From contig NZ_SWKN01000006.1 of assembly GCF_005871185.1 (NCBI RefSeq), positions 1,218,451 to 1,282,450 of the forward strand: a DNA stretch of 64,000 nt, in the 5' to 3' direction. The number at the start of each line of letters is the position of its first letter. The stretch's first letter is position 1. This document shows positions 9,101 through 17,084 of the stretch, piece by piece. A program made the position numbers and the translations under genes. The DNA comes from Limnobacter alexandrii (GTDB taxonomy: Bacteria; Pseudomonadota; Gammaproteobacteria; Burkholderiales; Burkholderiaceae_B). Under the pieces are notes generated by a model. It saw only the letters and a program-made list of their open reading frames with translations. It did no database searches and was not told the DNA's origin.

Positions 9101-9743
9101 TGACGACAAACTGGCCCGCTATCAGCATGAGTTGACGCTGTATCAGGACAGTCAACTGGCGGCACGTTACACAGCCAAGGTAATGCCCTTGCGCGCCCTG
9201 TTTGAGGCGGAGGGTTTGAAACACCAGTGGATGCGCCTGTGCAGCACCTATTTCAAACTATTGGCTTTCAAAGACGAGTTTGAAGTGGCCCGCTTGCACA
9301 CCAACCTGGCGTGGCGAGCACACACCATGGCGCAATTTGAACCCGGTGCAAAATTGTATTTTCATTTTGCACCCGCCTGGCTGGCCGGGCAGGGCAGCCG
9401 ACCCCGGAAAATAAGACTGGGGCCGTGGGTTTATCCTTTGCTCAAGGTATTGGCGGCTTTGCGCCACTTGAGAAACACGGCGTTCGATCCATTTAAAGGC
9501 ACTTTAGAGCGTAAAAACCAGACTTTACTGGTCAGTTGGTTTGAAACCTGGTTGGAACTGATGCACAATAATCCTTCAATGTTGCAGCACAGCAAACAGA
9601 CCGATCGCCTTCTTGACCTGTTTAATCAGGTGAAAGGTTTCGGTCAGGTTCGTGCCCAATCATTTGAACAAGTGCGGTTCGAGATTCAAAAGTCCGTGGA
9701 ACAAAAGCCCAACCTGGATCAGCATGACCAAAGCAGACCTTAA
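6159..9743 (+). CDS. Indolepyruvate ferredoxin oxidoreductase family protein (fused alpha/gamma)
   Basis: 1194 residues. Members oxidatively decarboxylate arylpyruvates or related 2-oxoacids to acyl-CoA with thiamine diphosphate and Fe-S clusters. Order seen: N-terminal pyrimidine-binding domain (YRGSPLGG near 55), CSGCPHNT cysteines near 455, thiamine-diphosphate motif NLGDGTYFHSG near 517-527, cysteine cluster CEGCGDCSKHSNC near 668, and C-terminal gamma domain starting GVGGTGVVTIG near 764. Single-chain versions of about 1190 residues are usual in Betaproteobacteria. ATG 6159 is chosen because GGAGGA (6145-6150) is eight bases upstream; an in-frame GTG at 6153 is too close. The natural substrate is not shown by sequence. 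Confidence 0.88.
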   Translation: MNAPQYPLYRAVTLSDKYALPKGKVYLTGTQALVRLMLLQSELDRMNGLNTGGFASGYRGSPLGGVDQAFWAAKPFLKPANIHFQAGVNEDLAATSVWGSQQLNLFQGAKVDGVFGLWYGKGPGVDRSLDVFKHANAAGTSRHGGVLLVAGDDHAAKSSTLPHQSDHVLKAAMIPVLFPSNVQEILDFGVLGYAMSRYAGVWVGMKTVADVVECSATVDIDPARHQFVLPTDFTMPEGGLNIRWPDTALAQEARLIDHKLYAALAFCRANGINRTVIDSPTPRFGIVATGKAFQDTLQALNDMGLDAPRCAEIGLRVYKVGMVWPLDAVGIREFAKGLQEILVIEEKRQLVEYQIKEELYAWHEDVRPKVYGKFDERLAEDGREGGEWSLPQGNWLLPSHYELDPALIALAIAKRLRHMQLPADITAQIENRINTIEHSQEVGHSAHVPVERKPYFCSGCPHNTSTKVPEGSRAMAGIGCHYMAVWMDRNTQTYTQMGGEGVPWIGQAPFTETQHVFANLGDGTYFHSGILAIRASVAAGVNITYKLLYNDAVAMTGGQHLDGTLTVPQLTRQLAAEGVAKIVIVSDNPAAHLRKVPDDPKAEGIEVFHRRDMDTVQKLLRDIKGTTVLVYEQTCASEKRRRRKRTDPATGQLMYPNPAKRVLINPRVCEGCGDCSKHSNCLSIEPVSTPWGVKRTINQSTCNKDYSCLEGLCPSLVTVEGGELRKPDTSMQHSELSQACASLAEPKFHIHPDELEQRYAVLINGVGGTGVVTIGAWLGMAAHLQGMEALALDMAGLAQKGGAVFSHVQFAPAGNSLASSKIPVGEADLMIGGDLVVSAHEKTLELLNSAAFAVVNTDTPPTADFIAQRDWCAPVEQMHSDIARALNEPAQHYTPIRAQWFAEKLFGDTVYANALLLGVAWQRGCLPLHLAALRKAIELNGVKVKENLLAFDAGRLAVSNPDLLERILDNPVEPHDSLESDDDKLARYQHELTLYQDSQLAARYTAKVMPLRALFEAEGLKHQWMRLCSTYFKLLAFKDEFEVARLHTNLAWRAHTMAQFEPGAKLYFHFAPAWLAGQGSRPRKIRLGPWVYPLLKVLAALRHLRNTAFDPFKGTLERKNQTLLVSWFETWLELMHNNPSMLQHSKQTDRLLDLFNQVKGFGQVRAQSFEQVRFEIQKSVEQKPNLDQHDQSRP

Positions 9744-10659
9744 ACCTGACACAAAAACAAGCAAGCGCAAAGAGCCAAAGCGCTCTGAAAAAGTATTGCC
9801 CGATGCCTTGGTGCCCGAAAGTCAGTGGGAAATTTTGGGCCAGGCCTGCATGGTCAATGGCAAGGCAGTGCGCCTTCGACAGTGGCCTACACGCTATGGT
9901 GACATGCCTTCAAAAGAAGACATGCACGAGCGGGTCGATCAATTGTCTGAACGCTTAAATCATTTGCTGACCTGCCTGTATGCGCAGGGCAAGCACAAAC
10001 TTCTCGTTATTTTGCAAGGCATGGACACCGCTGGCAAAGACGGTGCCGCCCGTGCAATCATGCGTTCGGTGCACCCCATGGCCCTTCGCATGGTGTCATT
10101 CAAAGAGCCCTCCGCCCAAGAAGCGGCGCATGATTTTTTGTGGCGGGTTCATCCCCATGTACCTGGGGCGGGGCAGTCGGTCATTTTTAATCGTTCCCAC
10201 TACGACGGCATCATCATGCCCATGATTCAGGACAATGTGTCGCCCAACTGGGTTGAGGAGCGCATTCGGCAAGCGAACGACTTTGAGCGACTGCTGGTGG
10301 AAACCGACACCACGGTGCTGAAAATATTCCTGAATATTTCCCGGGAAGAGCAACATCAGCGAATGATCGAACGCTGGGAAACCCCCGACAAACGCTGGAA
10401 GCTCACGGAAAAAGACCTTCACTGTGGTGAAAATTACAGCATGTATGCCAATGCCTATGAACAGGTTCTGGAAAAAACCTGTACCAAGCAGGCACCGTGG
10501 TGGATTATTCCGGCCGATCACAAAGGATTCCGGAACATGTTGGTGGCTGAAATTTTGGTGGGCACCCTGGAGCGCATGGGCTTGGCCTGGCCCGAGCCCG
10601 ACCCGGCTGTCGCCAAAAGCGAGTTCTGGAAAAAGCCGTCAACCGCCCACGGAACATGA
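9724..10659 (+). CDS. Polyphosphate kinase 2 family protein
   Basis: 311 residues. PPK2 enzymes move phosphate between polyphosphate and nucleotides. Walker A GMDTAGKDG lies near residues 99-107, the Walker B-like FNRSHYDG near 157, and a lid segment follows (RWETPDKRWKLTEKD). FNRSHY rather than DRSWYN fits the polyphosphate:nucleotide phosphotransferase subgroup (class III-like); nucleotide preference cannot be read from sequence. The chosen ATG lies inside the end of the oxidoreductase gene, a 20-base overlap implying co-transcription. The protein opens with a lysine-rich tail. Confidence 0.86.
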   Translation: MTKADLKPDTKTSKRKEPKRSEKVLPDALVPESQWEILGQACMVNGKAVRLRQWPTRYGDMPSKEDMHERVDQLSERLNHLLTCLYAQGKHKLLVILQGMDTAGKDGAARAIMRSVHPMALRMVSFKEPSAQEAAHDFLWRVHPHVPGAGQSVIFNRSHYDGIIMPMIQDNVSPNWVEERIRQANDFERLLVETDTTVLKIFLNISREEQHQRMIERWETPDKRWKLTEKDLHCGENYSMYANAYEQVLEKTCTKQAPWWIIPADHKGFRNMLVAEILVGTLERMGLAWPEPDPAVAKSEFWKKPSTAHGT

Positions 10660-10703
10660 TCGTTATTCTGGTTCCCAAACAACATTTCAAGGGGACTTAA
10701 ACC

Positions 10704-11090
10704 ATGAATAAAACTACATTGAAACTCGCCGTTGTCAGCAGTGCCCTGATGTTTTCTGCCTCTGCAATGGCAGTGGGCTTGGGTGTGAACACAGGTGTTG
10801 GCGTGAAAGCAGAAGTGCCCGGCGTGTCCGTCAACGCAGATGCCAAAGCCAAGGCGGATGCCAACGCAAATGCCAATGCCGATTTGAAAGGCAAGTCCAG
10901 CGCAGCAGTGAAGGGCGCGAAGTCTCAAGGTGATGAAATGCGCAATGAAGCAGGCGCTTTGCATTCTGAGGCCAAAGGCGAAGTGGGCAAGCGCACGGGT
11001 CAGCTTGAATCAGCTGCCGATGTGAAAGCCAAGGCAGACGTCCAAGCCGATGTCAAGGCTGGCAGCAAACTAAAAGCCGACAAGAAGTAA
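10704..11090 (+). CDS. Low-complexity Ala/Lys/Asp-rich exported protein
   Basis: 128 residues. AAGGGGA lies ten bases before the ATG. A clear signal peptide (about 1-23, ending SASAMA) precedes a highly biased mature part: tandem short alternations of Ala, Asn, Asp and Lys (ADAKAKADANANANAD), then two further patches built on ADVKA-like units. No cysteine and no bulky aromatic residue in the mature part. Such composition suggests an extended or helical hydrophilic protein, loosely like hydrophilins, but no family is recognised. It lies between PPK2 and an osmotic-stress channel and is followed by a strong terminator. Confidence 0.75.
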   Translation: MNKTTLKLAVVSSALMFSASAMAVGLGVNTGVGVKAEVPGVSVNADAKAKADANANANADLKGKSSAAVKGAKSQGDEMRNEAGALHSEAKGEVGKRTGQLESAADVKAKADVQADVKAGSKLKADKK

Positions 11091-11117
11091 TCGTTTTACT
11101 GCAATGTAATTCCAAAG

Positions 11118-11138
11118 TGCCCCTTCGGGGGCATTTTT
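11118..11138 (+). terminator. Rho-independent terminator after the low-complexity gene
   Basis: Stem TGCCCC / GGGGCA closed by a TTCG tetraloop (11124-11127), followed by a run of five T. This ends the transcript of the preceding gene and shows that the mscS start must lie downstream of it. Confidence 0.9.
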
Positions 11139-11188
11139 GTTGTCGATGTTCTCTACACTTGTTCTTTTGTTTTCATCAAGAAGTTGCC

Positions 11189-12325
11189 ATGAATTTTTCC
11201 GGCCTTAAAGAATGGCTCCTGGGCTTGGGCGTGCCCAGCGGGGTTTTTGCTTACAACACTTGGGTTTATCAGGTGTTCACGGTCGTGTTTCTCACCCTGT
11301 TGCTCAGTTACGCCGTAGGGTTGGTGTTCAACCGCTTGGGGCGACTGGCAGAAAAGTCGAATAATCCCTGGGACGATGTCTTCCTCGAAAGTGCCCGCAA
11401 GCCCCTGAAATTATTGATCTGGTTGCTGGGCGTTACCTGGGCAGCGAGAATTACACACACTGCAAACAATGCCGAGATTTTTGAGTTCATCGACCCGGTG
11501 CGCCGGGTCGGCATTATTGTGCTGATCACCTGGTTTTTGTTTGGGCTGGCCAAACGATTTGAAGTGGCGCTTCAAAGCCCTGACAGAATCAAGGAACCAC
11601 TCGACGCCACCACAGCCAGTGCGATTGGCAAATTGCTTCGCGCCTCCATCATCATCACCGCCACCTTGGTGATTCTTCAAAATCTGGGATTCAGTATTTC
11701 AGGTGTGCTCGCCTTTGGTGGTGTGGGTGGCATTGCCGTGGGCTTTGCCGCCAAAGATTTACTGGCGAATTTTTTTGGCGGCTTGACCGTGTACATGGAC
11801 CGCCCTTTCGTGGTGGGCGATTGGGTGCGTTCGCCCGACAAGAACATTGAAGGCACGGTAGAGCACATTGGCTGGCGACTGACCCGTATTCGTACTTTTG
11901 ACAAGCGCCCACTGTACGTGCCCAATGCCACATTCAGCACCATTTCACTTGAAAATCCGTCGCGCATGACGCACCGCCGAATTCAGGAGACCATTGGCGT
12001 GCGTTATGACGACATTGCCCAAGTGCGCAGCATTGTTGATTCGGTCAAGCGCATGCTGATTGAGCATGATGAAATTGACGACAATCAAACCTTGATTGTG
12101 AACTTGAACCAGTTCGGCGATTCAAGCGTCAACCTGATGGTGTACACCTTCACCAAAACCACAATCTGGGTGAAGTACCATGAAGTGAAACAAGACGTGC
12201 TGTTGAAAATCGCCGAGATTATTGAGCAACACGGGGCTGAAATTGCCTTTCCCACCTCCACACTTCATGTGGCAAGTCTGCCCGAGCAATTTGCTCAGGC
12301 AGCGGTTTCTCCAGGCAAGGCTTAA
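11189..12325 (+). CDS. MscS-family mechanosensitive ion channel
   Basis: 378 residues. Inner-membrane channel that opens on membrane tension to relieve osmotic downshock. Four N-terminal membrane segments (roughly 20-45, 70-90, 105-125, 150-170) lead into the pore-lining helix GGVGGIAVGFAAKDLLANFFGG-type region near 175-197, the beta domain (DRPFVVGDWV) and an alpha/beta C-terminal domain. ATG 11189 is chosen over an earlier in-frame ATG at 11117 because the latter would run through the preceding terminator and encode an improbable cysteine-rich leader. Its end overlaps the convergent rfaE2 by four bases. Confidence 0.88.
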   Translation: MNFSGLKEWLLGLGVPSGVFAYNTWVYQVFTVVFLTLLLSYAVGLVFNRLGRLAEKSNNPWDDVFLESARKPLKLLIWLLGVTWAARITHTANNAEIFEFIDPVRRVGIIVLITWFLFGLAKRFEVALQSPDRIKEPLDATTASAIGKLLRASIIITATLVILQNLGFSISGVLAFGGVGGIAVGFAAKDLLANFFGGLTVYMDRPFVVGDWVRSPDKNIEGTVEHIGWRLTRIRTFDKRPLYVPNATFSTISLENPSRMTHRRIQETIGVRYDDIAQVRSIVDSVKRMLIEHDEIDDNQTLIVNLNQFGDSSVNLMVYTFTKTTIWVKYHEVKQDVLLKIAEIIEQHGAEIAFPTSTLHVASLPEQFAQAAVSPGKA

Positions 12326-12816
12326 AGTTTGCGGATTTTCTCGAGCGTGGCGGTGGTGCTGCGCTCGTGTTCAAACGCAATGGACAGCGCGGTGCCGCCC
12401 CAGCTTTGAACTTCCTTGGCTCCGACCATCTTTTCAACAGGCCAATCCCCGCCTTTCACCAATACATCCGGGCGGGCTGCCAAAATTGCATTCAGGGGCG
12501 TGTCTTCTTCGAAGTAGGTGACCAAGGCCACGCATTCCAGCGCGGCCAAAACATGCATGCGATCAATCTGTGTGTTGATGGGGCGGTCTGGCCCTTTGCC
12601 CAAACGCTTGACTGACTCATCTGAATTCACTGCCACAATCAGGCTTTGGCCCTCCTGGGCAGCCTGGTCCAGATAGGTAACGTGGCCACGGTGCAGCAAA
12701 TCAAAAACCCCGTTGGTAAACACCACGGGGCCTTTGAGTTTTTTGGCGCGCTCAGCCAGTTCGTTGGGGTGGCACACCTTTTTTTCAAAGCGTGCCGGTT
12801 TTCCGGTTGTTGTCAT
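12322..12816 (-). CDS. rfaE2: D-glycero-beta-D-manno-heptose 1-phosphate adenylyltransferase
   Basis: 164 residues. Makes ADP-heptose for the lipopolysaccharide inner core. The cytidylyltransferase-like fold is marked by TNGVFDLLHRGHVTYL (residues about 33-48) containing the HxGH signature, and by GGDW and EHERSTT-type downstream elements. This is the stand-alone adenylyltransferase half; the heptose kinase half must be elsewhere. It lies 14 bases after the ferritin-like gene on the same strand. Confidence 0.9.
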   Translation of the reverse strand: MTTTGKPARFEKKVCHPNELAERAKKLKGPVVFTNGVFDLLHRGHVTYLDQAAQEGQSLIVAVNSDESVKRLGKGPDRPINTQIDRMHVLAALECVALVTYFEEDTPLNAILAARPDVLVKGGDWPVEKMVGAKEVQSWGGTALSIAFEHERSTTATLEKIRKL

Positions 12817-12830
12817 GTTGAAGCAATCAA

Positions 12831-13694
12831 TCAGGCAGCGTTGCCAACGGGCGTGTCGCTGGTACCCAAGCGCGCCATCACTTCCTTGCGGTAGCGGTTC
12901 AGGTCTTGTACCGATTCGAAAGTGCGTTCAAACAGCAAACTCATGTTGTGCAAAATGCGGTCAACCACTTTCTTTTCCCAGTCGGCATCAAAGCGAATTT
13001 GACCATCCAGCCAGTTTTCCAGCCAGTCGGGGTCAGGCAAGCGGCTTTGCACTGTGTCGTTGGGGAACAGGTCTTTGTTCACATGCAGGTTGGTGGGGTG
13101 CAAGGGTTTCTGGGTGCGGCGGGCTGAAGCCATCAGCACACCAATTTTGCTGAATGCAGCGCGTGCACCGTCGCCCACCTCAACCAGGGCTTTTTTCATG
13201 TAACGCAGGTAGGCGCCACCATGGCGTGCTTCATCGTGCGAAATAATTTTGTAAATTTGCTTGATCACGGGTTCTGTGTGCCAATCCGAGGCGCAGCGGT
13301 ACCAGTGGTTCAGGCGAATTTCGCCGCAGAAGTGCAGCATCAGCGTTTCAAGCGGTGGCGCTGGGTCAAATTCAAAGCGCACTGCATGCAATTCTTCCTC
13401 GGTGGGCAATAAATCGGGCCGGAAGCGGCGCAGGTACTCCATCAACACCAGCGAATGTTTTTGCTCTTCAAAAAACCAAATGGACATGAAGGCAGAAAAG
13501 TCACTGTCGTGTTTGTTGTCACGCAAGAACATTTCAGTGGCCGGCAAGGCGGACCACTCGGTGATTGCATTCATTTTGATGGTTTGGGCCTGCTCTTCAG
13601 ACAACTTGGAAGCATCGAACTGATCCCAATTGATGTCTTTTTCCATGTTCCAACGAACGGACTCCAACGACCTGAATAATTCTGGATACAACAT
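12831..13694 (-). CDS. Ferritin-like di-iron protein, acyl-ACP-desaturase-like
   Basis: 287 residues. Carries a complete set of candidate di-iron ligands: E46 (ITEWSALP), E76 with H80 (EEQKH), E125 (CGEIRLNHW) and E155 with H158 (DEARH). The EExxH...DExxH arrangement and the opening EKDINWD are like the plant-type acyl-ACP desaturase branch of ferritin-like proteins, though the protein is shorter (desaturases are usually 330-400). Probable O2-dependent oxidase or desaturase; substrate unknown. It may be cotranscribed with rfaE2 and lies next to the lipid-modification operon, which hints at a lipid role. Confidence 0.68.
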   Translation of the reverse strand: MLYPELFRSLESVRWNMEKDINWDQFDASKLSEEQAQTIKMNAITEWSALPATEMFLRDNKHDSDFSAFMSIWFFEEQKHSLVLMEYLRRFRPDLLPTEEELHAVRFEFDPAPPLETLMLHFCGEIRLNHWYRCASDWHTEPVIKQIYKIISHDEARHGGAYLRYMKKALVEVGDGARAAFSKIGVLMASARRTQKPLHPTNLHVNKDLFPNDTVQSRLPDPDWLENWLDGQIRFDADWEKKVVDRILHNMSLLFERTFESVQDLNRYRKEVMARLGTSDTPVGNAA

Positions 13695-13824
13695 GTTGCT
13701 CCACCTTCACTGAATAGATTTGACTTTGTGATTTTAACAAGACATGTCATGAAGCGCATGAAGATTTGGTGACATGGGGCTTTTATGTGCACAAGTGTAC
13801 GCCGAAACGGTTCGGCCAAGGCTT

Positions 13825-14313
13825 TCAGCCCGCCTGCTTTTTCAGCCAGCGCATCAGTCCCCCCAGCACCGGGATCTTTTCATAAAGCTCTTCAGCCGTG
13901 TCCCAGTAGTCTCTGTGGGACTGTACAAGCCCATTTTGGTTCAACAACAGGTGTGAGGAGCCTTTGATGCACTGCACCTGTCCGGCCTTGAAACGTTTCA
14001 TCTCAAAGAGAAAGTCCCAGGCCATGAACACCTGTTGGCCCGATTGAAATGCGGTGTGCACCACAAAGCGAGGGTTCTCGACCTGATGAAACATTTCGCC
14101 AAAAATGCGGGCGATGTCTTCAACCCGGTTTACTTCGTTGAATGGGTCTTTGAAATAAGCATCCGCCGCATAAAACCTGGGCATGTCAGCCACCGTTTGC
14201 TCGGTCAGGTGTTCAAAAAAATCAATCAATCTGCGTAGTGGTTCGGAAAGCTGCTGTCGATCCAGTGGCGCCAGGCCAGCTGTTCTTCCGGAGGCGTTAC
14301 TTGCTTTGCTCAT
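13825..14313 (-). CDS. NTF2-like (SnoaL-fold) protein
   Basis: 162 residues. Pattern of an NTF2-like cone fold: N-terminal helices with FYAADAYFKDPFNEV, then beta strands (FVVHTAFQSGQQVFMAWDF) and HRDYWDTAEELY. Proteins of this type recur in the conserved light/singlet-oxygen clusters with SDR, Cfa and FAD genes. Last gene of the eight-gene minus-strand operon; its start lies 17 bases inside the SDR gene. Function unknown: small-molecule binding or isomerase chemistry is possible. Confidence 0.7.
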   Translation of the reverse strand: MSKASNASGRTAGLAPLDRQQLSEPLRRLIDFFEHLTEQTVADMPRFYAADAYFKDPFNEVNRVEDIARIFGEMFHQVENPRFVVHTAFQSGQQVFMAWDFLFEMKRFKAGQVQCIKGSSHLLLNQNGLVQSHRDYWDTAEELYEKIPVLGGLMRWLKKQAG

Positions 14314-15106
14314 GGCCCAGTTCCGCTTTGTTTTTGTTTGCAGTCAGCTTGCGCACTGCAGCAAAGTACAGAGAATAAGGCAGCACGCGCAAGGTTCGAA
14401 GCGAGCGTGTGAACGCCTTGGGGAAGTGAATTTCGAATTCGCCTTTCTCAAGGCCAGTGATAATTTCCTGCGCCGCTTTTTCAGCAGTAATCAAGAACGG
14501 CATGGGGAAGGTGTTTTTGCGGGTCAGTGGGGTGTCTACAAAACCTGGATTCACCACGCTCACGCCCACATGGTGCGGCTTTAACTCCACGTGTAGCGCT
14601 TCGGCCAGGTTGATCAACGCTGCCTTGGTTGGCCCATAGGCCAGTGAATTGGGCAGGCCTCGGTAGCCCGCCACGCTGGATACAATGGCCAGGTGCCCCG
14701 ACTGTTGTGCGAGCAATTTGGGCAGTACATTGGCCAGCACATACATGGTGCCGTTCAGGTTCACATCGATTTGTTGTTTCACTTTCTCGATGTCGAATTC
14801 AGCCACCGACATTTCCGAGTAAGTGCCCGCCATCAGCACGATCAGGTCGACACCACCCCAAGCCGCCGTAATATTGTCAAATGCTGCTTTCACAGCCGCT
14901 TGTTGGGTAATGTCCAGGGGCAGGGCGGTGGCATGTTGCAATTCGCCAGCCAGTGTGGTCAGTTTGTCTGCGCTGCGGGCCGACAACATTTGCTTGCAGC
15001 CCAGCTGGTCCAGCTGGCGGGCCAAGGCTTCACCAATGCCGGTGGAGGCGCCCACCAGCCACACCCGCTTGTTTTGCCATTGGGTCAGTTTCGGGTTAAA
15101 GCTCAT
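14297..15106 (-). CDS. Short-chain dehydrogenase/reductase
   Basis: 269 residues. Classical SDR: cofactor motif GASTGIGEALA (residues 19-29), LIVLMAGTYSE near 90 replacing the NAG segment, catalytic SSVAGYRGLPNSLAYGPTKA with Ser, Tyr and Lys near 142-160, and VNPGFVDTP after it. The C-terminus carries a basic, hydrophobic tail. Reduces or oxidises an unknown alcohol/ketone; the operon suggests a lipid-linked substrate. Placed 13 bases after the DUF3833 gene. Confidence 0.85.
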   Translation of the reverse strand: MSFNPKLTQWQNKRVWLVGASTGIGEALARQLDQLGCKQMLSARSADKLTTLAGELQHATALPLDITQQAAVKAAFDNITAAWGGVDLIVLMAGTYSEMSVAEFDIEKVKQQIDVNLNGTMYVLANVLPKLLAQQSGHLAIVSSVAGYRGLPNSLAYGPTKAALINLAEALHVELKPHHVGVSVVNPGFVDTPLTRKNTFPMPFLITAEKAAQEIITGLEKGEFEIHFPKAFTRSLRTLRVLPYSLYFAAVRKLTANKNKAELGHEQSK

Positions 15107-15118
15107 GCGGGTTCCTTT

Positions 15119-15685
15119 TCAATCTCGTTTGCGAAAGCTCAACAACACCTCGCCCAATTCAATGCCGAACTTGCTCATGGTGGCGCGGTTCAACATCACT
15201 TTGTCGTCCATCTGGTACATCCAGTCATCGAACTGCACTTCATAGGTGGTGCCATCGACGGGCAGCAGCATGGTGTACTTCCATTGAAATGCATTGCCTG
15301 AAGTTTCACCATGCGCCTGACCCAATACATCGCCCGCAGTGCCTGTGTATTTGTTGCCGTCTTTCTTCAACGTCCAGATGCGTTTCTGGGTGGTGCCATC
15401 CGAGTAGGTAAAATCTTCGTCCAACACACCGGTGTCACCATCCCAGGTGCATTTCATCACCACAGTAAAGCGCTTTACCACCTTGCCCGAGCGGTCCTGA
15501 AACACACCCCACGCATCAATGGTGCCATTGAAATATTCTTTCAAGTTCAGCACAGGTTTTTCCTGGGCATAGTCGCTGGGTTGCGGGCTTGCGCAGGCCG
15601 TTAAAACCAGTGCACCTGCCAAGGCAAGGAATGCCAGTTGCAGCTTGCGTGCCCATTGTTTTGCCGATTGTTTTGCGATAATCAT
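15119..15685 (-). CDS. DUF3833 lipoprotein
   Basis: 188 residues from ATG 15685. A lipoprotein signal peptide ends in the lipobox LTAC (cysteine near residue 30), so the protein is likely anchored in the envelope. The mature part matches DUF3833: LNLKEYFNGTIDAWGVFQD, TVVMKCTWDG, TLDEDFTYSDG-like strands and a C-terminal LGEVLLSFRKRD. The start is chosen for the signal peptide and for its ATGA overlap with the MFS stop. Function unknown; DUF3833 is a regular member of the CfaS-DUF1365-FAD gene neighbourhood. Confidence 0.85.
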   Translation of the reverse strand: MIIAKQSAKQWARKLQLAFLALAGALVLTACASPQPSDYAQEKPVLNLKEYFNGTIDAWGVFQDRSGKVVKRFTVVMKCTWDGDTGVLDEDFTYSDGTTQKRIWTLKKDGNKYTGTAGDVLGQAHGETSGNAFQWKYTMLLPVDGTTYEVQFDDWMYQMDDKVMLNRATMSKFGIELGEVLLSFRKRD

Positions 15686-17067
15686 GCGGTACTCCCAATT
15701 GCGGTATTGTTGTTTGTTCGGTTCAGGCTGGCCAGCCCACTGCGGCCCAACAGCACAATGGCCAGCAGCTTCAAGGCGCAAGGCACCAAGGCGTACACCC
15801 ACAGCAGTGGGTCGTTGGCCAATTGCTGCAGCAGCCCCATGTTTTGATAAGACTCGGTTGTTGCCATGTCGGCTGAATAGTTGAACCACTGCAAGGTGCC
15901 CAGCGCAAAACTGGGTGCCAGTGCCAGGTTGAATTTGTTGACCCAATTCCAAAGCCCAAAATAGGTGCCTTCTGTTTTGCCACGTTCGCCGTTCTCTTCG
16001 ATTAGCCGGGCCACCAGGGCAGCAGGCAGCGAAAGGTCTGCACCTAGCGCGAAGCCAGTGACTATGCACACGAACAGGTAGCCAGCCAGGTCGCCTTCAC
16101 CCAATACCACCACAACAATGAAGGCAGGAATGGACAACACCATGCCCAAGAGCCATGAACGTGCCAAGCCGATTTTACTGGCCAGCCACACCCAGAATAC
16201 CGTGGATGCCGCACCTACCAAAAAGTACACGGCCAGTACCCATTGATCGGAATCGCCCAGGCCCAAGCGGTCGCGCATGTAAAAAGGCACCAGCGTGGCC
16301 GGCAATGCCGCAGCCAGGCCATTGCACAAAAATACGCCCATTAATTTGCGAAAATTTTGGCGGCGCAAAGGTTGCACAATGTCGGCAAATCCTTTGCGAA
16401 TGGCCGTTGCGACACTGGTTTGCGCATGGTCGAAAGTTTGCGCAAGCGGGCTGAGGGGCTGTTGTGCGCTTTTGTCAGGTTGTGGCGAGAATTTAAGCAG
16501 CAAAAACATGCCCAACACCAACATCACCGCGAACACAGTGAAAATCAGTCCAGCATTGGTCTCCAGCGCAAGCGACACTGCGAATACCACACCCAGAATG
16601 CCCACACCTTCACGCACCGCCACATAGGTTGAGCGCTCTTTGTCGGTGTGGCCCAATTCGGCACCCCAGGCTTGGTAGGCAATGCTGGCAAAGCTATAGC
16701 CCAGGTGAACCACAATCAGGCTCACCATCAGGCTGGCGGCATATTCAGTCGGGTTGCTGCCCAGCGGGAAAAACACGCCCGCCATGCCCAGCAACAACAG
16801 GGGCACGGCCAGGAGCAAGGGCAGGGCGTAGCGGTTGCCCTTGCCGCCCCGGCGGTCAACCCACAAGCCAATTGCGGGATCGAGTACCGCATCCAGCAAC
16901 CGTGAGAGCAACAAGATGATGCCCACCCATGCGGAGGGCACTTCGTAAATGCGGGAATACAGGTAAGGCACCTGAATGTATATGGGCACGGCCACAGCGC
17001 CCAAGGCCCAGCCCAAAAGGCCGTAATTCAGCAGGTCTTTGGCGCTGGTGCGGGGCTGTTGATTCAT
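15682..17067 (-). CDS. GPH-type MFS transporter
   Basis: 461 residues with about twelve membrane segments. The segment RLLDAVLDPAIGLWVDRR near residue 58-75 (D-P-xx-G-xx-D-R) is the signature of the glycoside-pentoside-hexuronide:cation symporter branch. Such a transporter is a known part of the sigmaE/LitR-linked furan or cyclopropane fatty acid clusters; its substrate there is unknown. Lies 17 bases after the chalcone-isomerase-like gene and overlaps DUF3833 by four bases. Confidence 0.85.
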   Translation of the reverse strand: MNQQPRTSAKDLLNYGLLGWALGAVAVPIYIQVPYLYSRIYEVPSAWVGIILLLSRLLDAVLDPAIGLWVDRRGGKGNRYALPLLLAVPLLLLGMAGVFFPLGSNPTEYAASLMVSLIVVHLGYSFASIAYQAWGAELGHTDKERSTYVAVREGVGILGVVFAVSLALETNAGLIFTVFAVMLVLGMFLLLKFSPQPDKSAQQPLSPLAQTFDHAQTSVATAIRKGFADIVQPLRRQNFRKLMGVFLCNGLAAALPATLVPFYMRDRLGLGDSDQWVLAVYFLVGAASTVFWVWLASKIGLARSWLLGMVLSIPAFIVVVVLGEGDLAGYLFVCIVTGFALGADLSLPAALVARLIEENGERGKTEGTYFGLWNWVNKFNLALAPSFALGTLQWFNYSADMATTESYQNMGLLQQLANDPLLWVYALVPCALKLLAIVLLGRSGLASLNRTNNNTAIGSTA

Positions 17068-17084
17068 GTCGGCGCGGCCGTTAA

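Noticed and set aside
11117-11188. Earlier in-frame ATG for mscS
   Set aside because: It lies inside the preceding terminator and would add a cysteine-rich leader not seen in the family.
15686-16069. Extended start for the DUF3833 lipoprotein
   Set aside because: Would overlap the MFS gene by almost 390 bases and hide the lipoprotein signal peptide.
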